NCBI GenBank assembly: GCA_030705745.1
Contig: JAUZPT010000015.1
Location: 1 to 19,394 of the forward strand
DNA length: 19,394 nt
Origin: Bacillota bacterium
GTDB lineage: Bacteria; Bacillota; Bacilli; Bacillales; Cytobacillaceae
Direction of reading: 5' to 3'
In this document: one piece after another, positions 7,203 to 12,442 of the stretch
Numbering within the stretch: position 1 is the stretch's first letter
Layout: every line of letters begins with the position of its first letter
The notes under the pieces: model-generated
The model's database searches: none
Told to the model about the DNA's origin: nothing
What the model saw: only the letters and a program-made list of their open reading frames with translations
Program-made: the position numbers and the translations under genes

Positions 7203-8627
7203 GTGCAAATAAATGAAACCGATATCAAAAAAATGGTTGAACAAGTTTTGCAGCAGTTAGGTAATACAAACGTTGAAAAACAACCGGTCACAGCCAATGA
7301 CATAAGCGTTGGCAATGGTGTTTTTTCCACAGTTGACGAAGCTGTTGACGCAGCAAATAAAGCATGGCAAACACTTCATAAACTACCATTGTCAACTAGA
7401 AAGCAAATGATCGAAAAAATGAGAGAAACAGCACGTTCGCATGCTGAGGAACTAGCACGTCTAGCAGTGCAGGAAACTGGTTTAGGCAGAGTAAATGACA
7501 AGATTGCAAAAAATCTTCTAGCAGCAAACAAAACACCTGGAGTGGAAGATTTGGTCAGCACGACTTATACAGGTGATGCCGGCCTAACACTTGTGGAATA
7601 TGCACCAATTGGTGTATTTGGATCCATCACACCATCGACCAATCCGGCTGCTACAGTAATAAACAATGCAATTTCTCTTGTATCAGCAGGCAATGCGGTT
7701 GTTTTCAACCCACATCCAAGTGCAAAAACGGTCTCTATTAAAACCATTCAGCTTTTGAACGAGGCAATTATTTCTGCAGGTGGACCAGAGAATACCCTTA
7801 CATCTGTAGCCAGCCCAAATATTGAAACATCAACAGAGGTTATGAAGCATCCAGGAATCAATGCACTTGTGGTCACAGGAGGCGGCATCGTCGTCCAGGC
7901 GGCAATGGCCGCTGGTAAGAAAGTGATTGCCGCAGGACCTGGAAATCCGCCAGTTGTTGTTGATGAAACTGCGGTGATTGCCAAGGCTGCCAGTGACATC
8001 GTGAAGGGCGCAAGCTTTGACAACAACATTTTATGTACCGCTGAAAAGGAAGTATTTGTTGTTTAAAAAGTTGCAAATGCTCTAAAAAACGAAATGGTGA
8101 AGTGTGGAGCGATGGAGTTAAAAGGCTTCCAGCTTGAGAAGCTACTTTCCAAAGTGCTGGTCAAGAAAAACGATAAATATTATCCAAACAGAGATTTTAT
8201 CGGAAAGGATGCAAAAGTCCTTTTAGAAGCAGCAGGAATACAAGCTGGTCCTGAAGTGAAATTGATCATTACTGAAACAAATGCTGATCATCCATTGGTC
8301 ATGACAGAAATGTTAATGCCCATTTTACCTATAATACGAGTTCCGGATGTTGACAAAGCGATTGAATATGCAGTGAAAGCTGAAAGAGGCAATCGACACA
8401 CAGCAATCATGCATTCGCAGAACATCACCAATTTAACAAAAATGGCTCAGGAAATCCAAGCAACTATTTTTGTGAAAAACGGACCGTCTGTTTCTGGTTT
8501 GGGATTTGAAAGTGAAGGCTTTACGACACTTACAATTGCAGGGCCAACGGGTGAGGGTTTAACATCTGCAAGAACATTTACACGTCAACGACGCTGTGTT
8601 TTAGTAGATGGATTTAGAATCATATAG
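7203..8627 (+). pseudogene. CoA-acylating aldehyde dehydrogenase (PduP/EutE type), interrupted by an in-frame TAA
   Basis: Read through one stop, this is 474 codons, a normal PduP/EutE length. The enzyme oxidises acetaldehyde with NAD+ and CoA to acetyl-CoA. Residues 1-20 (MQINETDIKKMVEQVLQQLG) are a cargo helix; nucleotide-binding and family motifs EYAPIGVFGSITPSTNPAAT (132-151), GPGNPP and the catalytic Cys278 in DNNILCTAEKE follow. Codon 288 is TAA (8064-8066); the same frame resumes at once as KVANALKNEMVKCGAMEL and keeps family features to the natural TAG at 8625-8627. It is therefore a nonsense change, not a frameshift. A GAA-to-TAA change is the simplest origin. No ribosome binding site precedes the ATG at 8094, so independent synthesis of the C-terminal half is unlikely. 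Starts at GTG 7203; an overlapping ATG at 7201 gives only four codons. Confidence 0.85.
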
Positions 8628-8641
8628 TGTGGTGAGAGTAA

Positions 8642-8764
8642 TTGGTAGATCCTAAAGATGAAAATCTATTAAACATGCAAGTTGCTAAGAGTAAAACAAA
8701 AGGTAAACGAAAAAAATCAGCAGATCAAAAAATAACTGGAACGATCCAAACAGGAGGAATTCAA
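8642..8764 (+). other. In-frame 41-codon Lys-rich N-terminal extension (alternative start) of BMC-H copy 1
   Basis: The BMC-H reading frame stays open upstream of its standard ATG to a TTG at 8642, which has GGTGAG at 8631-8636 five bases before it. The added segment reads [20 protein letters not shown], then [21 protein letters not shown]. It is polar and basic and would be a flexible tail. All other gaps in the operon are short (about -4 to 27 bases); without this segment the gap would be 137 bases. Both a short and an extended protein may be made, as known for PduB and PduB'. Translation of the extension is inference. Confidence 0.45.
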
Positions 8765-9040
8765 ATGAGTCAAGAAGCATTAGGAATGATTGAAACAAAA
8801 GGATTAATCGGTGCAATTGAGGCAGCAGATGCGATGGTTAAAGCAGCAAACGTTAAATTGGTTGGACGCGAATTTGTCGGCGCCGGCATAGTTACGGTAA
8901 TGGTACGTGGAGATGTGGGAGCTGTTAAGGCTGCAACAGAAGCCGGAGCAGATGCAGCTGCGCGTGTTGGCAACCTTATTTCGGTTCACGTAATTCCACG
9001 TCCAAATAGCGAAGTTGATGGGATTTTACCGAAAGCGTAA
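8765..9040 (+). CDS. pduA: BMC-H hexameric shell protein (PduA-like), copy 1
   Basis: A 91-residue single BMC-domain protein, very like PduA throughout: [40 protein letters not shown] and VHVIPRP. Hexamers form the shell facets. The edge Lys26 (ADAMVKAAN) is kept. The pore loop reads VGAG (Ala40 where PduA has Ser in IGSG), so the pore would be less polar than PduA's. The C-terminal stretch [14 protein letters not shown] lacks the His seen in PduA and in copy 2 (PRPH). ATG at 8765 is chosen because AGGAGG lies at 8753-8758, but a TTG-started long form from 8642 is possible. It is 69-75% alike copy 2 by eye, so a duplication within the operon is likely. Confidence 0.95.
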   Translation: MSQEALGMIETKGLIGAIEAADAMVKAANVKLVGREFVGAGIVTVMVRGDVGAVKAATEAGADAAARVGNLISVHVIPRPNSEVDGILPKA

Positions 9041-9053
9041 TAGGTAAAAGGAA

Positions 9054-9884
9054 ATGGAAGAATCCATAAAAAATTATATAAAAAATTTAGTTAGAACTGC
9101 TATTGAACAGTCAGTTGGAACACATCCATCCATGGCAAGACGAAAAAAATATGTCATTGCGAATTGGAAGATGAACAAGAATTTAGCAGAATCAGCTGAG
9201 TTTTTTCAAAAAATCATTTGCAATGACGCAGTGTCAGTTGTGATTTGTCCTCCGACACAGCTTTTGTATCCTTCTCATCTATTTATTAAACAGCAGAGTA
9301 AAGAAATCGGTTTAGGCGCCCAAAACGTCCATTGGGCAGAAAAAGGGGCATATACCGGTGAAACCTCTGTTTCCATGCTGCAGGATGTCGGATGTGAATA
9401 TGTCATCATTGGACATTCAGAGCGAAGGCAATATGCTGCTGAAGATGATGAAACAGTGTGCCGAAAGGTGAAGCAGGCGATTAAGGCGGGGCTCATTCCA
9501 ATCATTTGTATTGGTGAATCATTGAAACAAAAACAACTCTCACAAACTGAACACGTTTTGTCAGCCCAACTTTCCGGAGCATTAAAGGATGTCACTTCTA
9601 GCCGCTTTATTGTTGCCTACGAACCGATTTGGGCGATAGGTACAGGACAATCTGCAACTGCGGAGCAAGCACAACAGATCCATGCATTTATCCGTTCCGT
9701 CCTTACCCAATTGCTTGGGCAAAATGCAGAGGATATTTCGATTTTATATGGTGGATCTGCAAACGAAAAAAATGTAGCAGATTTTTGCTCCATGCCTGAT
9801 ATTGATGGGGTCCTCGTAGGAGGAGCCAGCCTGGATCCAAGGACGTTTAATGAAATGATCCAGTTGTGTGCAAAGGAGGTTTAA
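9054..9884 (+). CDS. tpiA: Triosephosphate isomerase with N-terminal cargo helix
   Basis: A 276-residue TPI interconverting glyceraldehyde-3-phosphate and dihydroxyacetone phosphate. Catalytic elements are intact: Asn37 and Lys39 in IANWKMNK, His121 in IIGHSERR, Glu190 in AYEPIWAIGTG (which also holds the mobile loop), and the phosphate-binding LYGGSA and GVLVGGASL. Usual TPIs begin at about MARRKKYVIANWK; here 26 residues precede it (MEESIKNYIKNLVRTAIEQS then VGTHPS). They form an amphipathic helix and linker of the BMC-targeting type, so this is probably a dedicated second copy beside the glycolytic one. In the compartment it would convert the glyceraldehyde-3-phosphate released by DeoC. 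AAAGGAA precedes the ATG, 13 bases after the BMC-H stop. Confidence 0.93.
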   Translation: MEESIKNYIKNLVRTAIEQSVGTHPSMARRKKYVIANWKMNKNLAESAEFFQKIICNDAVSVVICPPTQLLYPSHLFIKQQSKEIGLGAQNVHWAEKGAYTGETSVSMLQDVGCEYVIIGHSERRQYAAEDDETVCRKVKQAIKAGLIPIICIGESLKQKQLSQTEHVLSAQLSGALKDVTSSRFIVAYEPIWAIGTGQSATAEQAQQIHAFIRSVLTQLLGQNAEDISILYGGSANEKNVADFCSMPDIDGVLVGGASLDPRTFNEMIQLCAKEV

Positions 9885-9887
9885 AAA

Positions 9888-10343
9888 ATGTACAAAATTG
9901 CAATCGGTAGTGACCATGGTGGATATCAATTAAAAGAATCATTAAAGTCCTATTTAACTGAGCTTGGTTATGAATACCTTGATTTTGGTTGCGGGAAAGA
10001 AGAATCGGTTGATTATCCCGATATTGCCTTCCTCGTGGGAGAATGCGTCGCCACCAACCAGGATTATGTCGGTATTATGATTGATGGAGTCGGCGTTGGA
10101 AGCGGGATGGTATTGAATAAAATACCTGGTGTTCGAGGAGCTGTTTGTTGGGACTTGTCATCAGTAATAAACAGTCGTGAGCACAATAACGCCAACGTGC
10201 TGTCCATTGGTGGCCAATTTATCGGCGATGGACTTGCAAAGCAGCTTGTAAAAACATGGCTTAAAACGGACTTTGCTGGTGGACGCCACGATCGCCGCGT
10301 TACAAAGATCATGGAGATCGAAAGCCGATTTATCAAACGCTGA
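9888..10343 (+). CDS. RpiB/LacAB-family sugar-phosphate isomerase, catalytic Cys replaced by Asp
   Basis: A 151-residue member of the RpiB/LacAB family, aldose-ketose isomerases of phosphorylated sugars. It keeps GSDHGGYQLK (Asp9, His10), REHNNANVLSIGG (His99, Asn100) and the C-terminal FAGGRHDRRV phosphate-binding Arg/His residues. At the place of E. coli RpiB Cys66 (ICGTGVG) it has Asp66 in MIDGVGVGSGMVLNK. This Asp and the following GSG-M-V pattern recall LacA, the subunit of galactose-6-phosphate isomerase that lacks the Cys. So ribose-5-phosphate isomerase activity is doubtful and a different substrate or a structural role is possible. Unlike its neighbours it begins straight at the first beta-strand, with no targeting helix. 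It follows tpiA by three bases. Confidence 0.85.
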   Translation: MYKIAIGSDHGGYQLKESLKSYLTELGYEYLDFGCGKEESVDYPDIAFLVGECVATNQDYVGIMIDGVGVGSGMVLNKIPGVRGAVCWDLSSVINSREHNNANVLSIGGQFIGDGLAKQLVKTWLKTDFAGGRHDRRVTKIMEIESRFIKR

Positions 10344-10358
10344 AAGCAGGTTTAATCG

Positions 10359-10640
10359 ATGTTTGTCGCCAAAGTAATCGGAAATATGGTCTGTTCGCAT
10401 AAAGATGAAAATTTAAAAGGTTTAAAGCTATTGATTGTTCAGCCCTTGGATGAACAATTGATAGAAAAGGGAAAACCGATCGTAGCGATCGATACGATTG
10501 GACAATCAGGTAATGGAGATATCGTTTATTTAGCGAAAAGTAGAGAATCCTCTTTGCCGTTAAATAAAGATCTCGTACCCTCAGATGCAGGAATCTTAGG
10601 AATTATCGACTATTATAATGTAAATCGAATGGAGGAATAA
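10359..10640 (+). CDS. eutN: BMC-P pentameric shell protein (EutN/CcmL family), copy 2
   Basis: A 93-residue EutN/CcmL-family vertex protein. Signatures: [48 protein letters not shown] and [11 protein letters not shown]. It is closest to copy 1 in the LLIVQPLD and VAIDT blocks but differs in the loop before the final strand ([16 protein letters not shown]). The start ATG has only a modest AGCAGG upstream. It lies 15 bases after the RpiB-like gene and two bases before the second BMC-H gene. Three different pentamers in one operon suggest separate roles, or mixed vertices. Confidence 0.92.
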   Translation: MFVAKVIGNMVCSHKDENLKGLKLLIVQPLDEQLIEKGKPIVAIDTIGQSGNGDIVYLAKSRESSLPLNKDLVPSDAGILGIIDYYNVNRMEE

Positions 10641-10642
10641 TA

Positions 10643-10918
10643 ATGAATAACGCATTAGGAATGATCGAAACAAAAGGTTTAGTAGGTGCAATTGAAGCTG
10701 CAGACGCGATGATGAAGGCTGCAAATGTTGAATTGGTCGGAAAAGTAAATGTTGGTGGCGGATTAATCACGGTAATGGTTCGAGGCGATGTAGGTGCAGT
10801 TAAAGCAGCAACAGAAGCTGGAGCAGATGCCGCTGGACGTGTTGGAGAATTGCTGTCTGTCCATGTTATTCCAAGACCACATCAGGATATCGAAAGAATT
10901 CTTCCTTCTGCTCAATGA
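10643..10918 (+). CDS. pduA: BMC-H hexameric shell protein (PduA-like), copy 2
   Basis: A 91-residue single BMC-domain shell protein: [40 protein letters not shown] and [19 protein letters not shown]. The pore loop is VGGGLITV, with Gly39 where copy 1 has Ala and PduA has Ser, so the pore is likely wider or more flexible. The hexamer-edge Lys25 is kept. It has GGAGG at 10631-10635 and no upstream extension, unlike copy 1. Its stop overlaps the ATG of the next BMC-P gene by four bases (ATGA), implying coupled translation. Confidence 0.95.
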   Translation: MNNALGMIETKGLVGAIEAADAMMKAANVELVGKVNVGGGLITVMVRGDVGAVKAATEAGADAAGRVGELLSVHVIPRPHQDIERILPSAQ

Positions 10919-11175
10919 AGCTAGCAAAAGTCATTGGAAATGTCGTATCAACGATAAAAACACCAAGTCATCAAAATAAAAAGCTTATGGTTGTCATTCC
11001 CGTGGATGCGTCAGGAAATAAAATTGCTGATGCTATGGTCGCAATTGACCATTACCAGGCGGGAATCGGTGACTATGTACTGATTTTAGAAGAAGGTGGA
11101 TCGGCAAGGGACATCATTGGAGACCCCCATGGGGCCTTTGATGCTGTCATTGCCGGTATCGTTGATCGATTATAA
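10915..11175 (+). CDS. eutN: BMC-P pentameric shell protein (EutN/CcmL family), copy 3
   Basis: An 86-residue EutN/CcmL-family protein, the shortest of the three copies. Signatures: [49 protein letters not shown] and [10 protein letters not shown] at the C-terminus. The GGSARDIIG segment matches the EutN/CcmL GSSAR block. It overlaps the BMC-H copy 2 gene by four bases, so the ratio of pentamer to hexamer may be set by translational coupling. The DeoC gene follows 18 bases later. Confidence 0.93.
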   Translation: MKLAKVIGNVVSTIKTPSHQNKKLMVVIPVDASGNKIADAMVAIDHYQAGIGDYVLILEEGGSARDIIGDPHGAFDAVIAGIVDRL

Positions 11176-11193
11176 TAATTCGAGGTGAACGTT

Positions 11194-12003
11194 ATGAATA
11201 TGGAAGCTTTGGTTGAACAAATTACAAATCAAATCATGCAGCAATTGACAAATAAAGAAGAATTAAAAGAGATGAAGCCTACAGCTTCTTCATCCAATGC
11301 TTCTGGCCAAGCAGGATCATCATCTTCTATCATCACCGGGCCAGCTATTGCTCGAATGATCGACCATACTTTGCTTAAGCCTGAAAGCACAAAGGAACAA
11401 ATTGTTAAGCTTTGTGAAGAAGCAAAAGAATATAATTTTGCAACTGTATGTGTAAATCCTTATTGGGTTCAAACAGCTGCAAAAGAATTAAAGGGTTCAT
11501 CAGTCGGCATCACTACGGTCGTTGGTTTCCCATTGGGCGCCACGAGCACGTTTGTGAAAATAGCTGAAACAAGAGATGCGCTCGCCAACGGTGCGACCGA
11601 AATCGACATGGTAATGAACATTGGTGCGCTAAAATCAGGAGACTTTGAAACGGTTAAAAAGGATATCGAAGGTGTTGTTTTAGCTGCCAAGGGGCATGCT
11701 CCTGTTAAAGTCATTATTGAAACCGGCCTGCTTGAAATCGAAGAAAAGAAAAAAGCTTGTATTCTCGCGAAAATGGCTGGTGCCGATTTTGTTAAAACTT
11801 CTACTGGATTCGGCCCTGGCTGTGCGACAGCAGAAGATATTAAACTAATGCGCGAAGCAGTCGGACCTGATTTAGGTGTAAAAGCATCAGCTTGTGTAAG
11901 GGATCTGGATACTGCAAGGAAACTGGTTCAGGCTGGAGCAACAAGAATCGGCGCAAGTTCGGGCATCGCTATTGTTACAGGTGGTAAAGGTACGGGGTAT
12001 TAA
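11194..12003 (+). CDS. deoC: Deoxyribose-phosphate aldolase with N-terminal cargo helix
   Basis: A 269-residue class I aldolase splitting 2-deoxyribose-5-phosphate into glyceraldehyde-3-phosphate and acetaldehyde. The core starts near residue 54 ([10 protein letters not shown]). Asp138 in EIDMVMN, Schiff-base Lys201 in FVKTSTGFG and Lys230 in GVKAS are present, as is the phosphate-binding GASSG. About 50 residues precede the core: a helix ([16 protein letters not shown]) and a Ser/Ala/Gly-rich linker, the classic form of a BMC targeting tag. Two glycine-rich sites are altered: the expected PGGATAED reads PGCATAED, and KASGGVRD reads KASACVRD. The start is ATG 11194, five bases after AGGTGA; in-frame GTG 11185 and ATG 11200 are alternatives. 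DeoC would be the signature enzyme of the compartment. Confidence 0.93.
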   Translation: MNMEALVEQITNQIMQQLTNKEELKEMKPTASSSNASGQAGSSSSIITGPAIARMIDHTLLKPESTKEQIVKLCEEAKEYNFATVCVNPYWVQTAAKELKGSSVGITTVVGFPLGATSTFVKIAETRDALANGATEIDMVMNIGALKSGDFETVKKDIEGVVLAAKGHAPVKVIIETGLLEIEEKKKACILAKMAGADFVKTSTGFGPGCATAEDIKLMREAVGPDLGVKASACVRDLDTARKLVQAGATRIGASSGIAIVTGGKGTGY

Positions 12004-12096
12004 GCGAAATACCGTTTCACACGCCATAAAGTACAACCTGATACAATTTGCATTTCAAAAAGTAAACCACATCAATTGCGATAAGGGGTGTAAACG

Positions 12097-12297
12097 ATGA
12101 ATAATATCGGAAATCAACTCAAACAGGCACGGCTAATGCGTAAAATCGATCAAGATAAGCTTGCTTTATTGGCAGGTCTAAGTGTAGAAACGATTGCAGC
12201 AATTGAAGATGGTGCATTCGATGTACCGGTATCTATTTTAGGCAAACTCTCTGATATTTTAAGATGGTCATTCGCTATAGGAGATATGTCTATCTAA
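12097..12297 (+). CDS. Small Xre-type helix-turn-helix protein
   Basis: A 66-residue protein that is little more than one Cro/CI-type HTH domain: LKQARLMRKIDQDKLALLAG, then LSVETIAAIEDGAFDVPVSI and LGKLSDILRW. AAGGGGTG lies about eight bases before the ATG. It starts 93 bases after deoC, in the same direction and before a terminator, so it may be the last gene of the BMC transcript or have its own promoter; no clear one is seen in the gap. Target unknown. Possible roles are DNA binding or an antitoxin-like protein, but no toxin partner is next to it. Confidence 0.75.
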   Translation: MNNIGNQLKQARLMRKIDQDKLALLAGLSVETIAAIEDGAFDVPVSILGKLSDILRWSFAIGDMSI

Positions 12298-12307
12298 CAT
12301 TCTAAGC

Positions 12308-12337
12308 AAAACTCCCAATTTACGGGAGTTTTTTTTG
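12308..12337 (+). terminator. Rho-independent terminator after the BMC operon and HTH gene
   Basis: ACTCCC (12311-12316) pairs with GGGAGT (12324-12329) around a seven-base loop. An A run before and a T run after (12329-12336) extend the stem and complete the terminator. It lies 13 bases after the HTH gene. Confidence 0.88.
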
Positions 12338-12346
12338 TTGAAGTAA

Positions 12347-12376
12347 TTGGAATGCCTCTTCTTAACATGATATAGT
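12347..12376 (+). promoter_or_regulatory. Candidate promoter of the helicase gene
   Basis: TTGGAA (12347-12352) and TATAGT (12371-12376) are 18 bases apart; TG stands one base before the -10, giving an extended -10. Just downstream, AGAGC-TTGA-GCTCT followed by a T run (12405-12426) forms a short hairpin in the leader, directly before the ribosome binding site. Confidence 0.5.
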
Positions 12377-12442
12377 ATTTTCATCATAAAGAAGTTCAAT
12401 CCTCAGAGCTTGAGCTCTCTTTTTTTAAAAAGGAAGAGACAG

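Noticed and set aside
8064..8066. Selenocysteine or pyrrolysine recoding at the aldehyde dehydrogenase stop
   Set aside because: The codon is TAA, not TGA or TAG, and the catalytic Cys is already present ten codons earlier.
8094..8627. Separate 177-residue gene after the first part of the aldehyde dehydrogenase
   Set aside because: It is in the same frame as the upstream part and carries the C-terminal sequence of the same enzyme; no ribosome binding site precedes its ATG. It is treated as the second half of an interrupted gene.
8765..10918. Recent transposition as source of the two BMC-H copies
   Set aside because: They are clearly paralogues, but no inverted repeats, target duplications or transposase flank either; ordinary duplication is enough.
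12410..12442. TTG start extending the helicase by 11 residues
   Set aside because: The segment is a hairpin and T run with no ribosome binding site, while ATG 12443 has AGGAAGAG at normal spacing.
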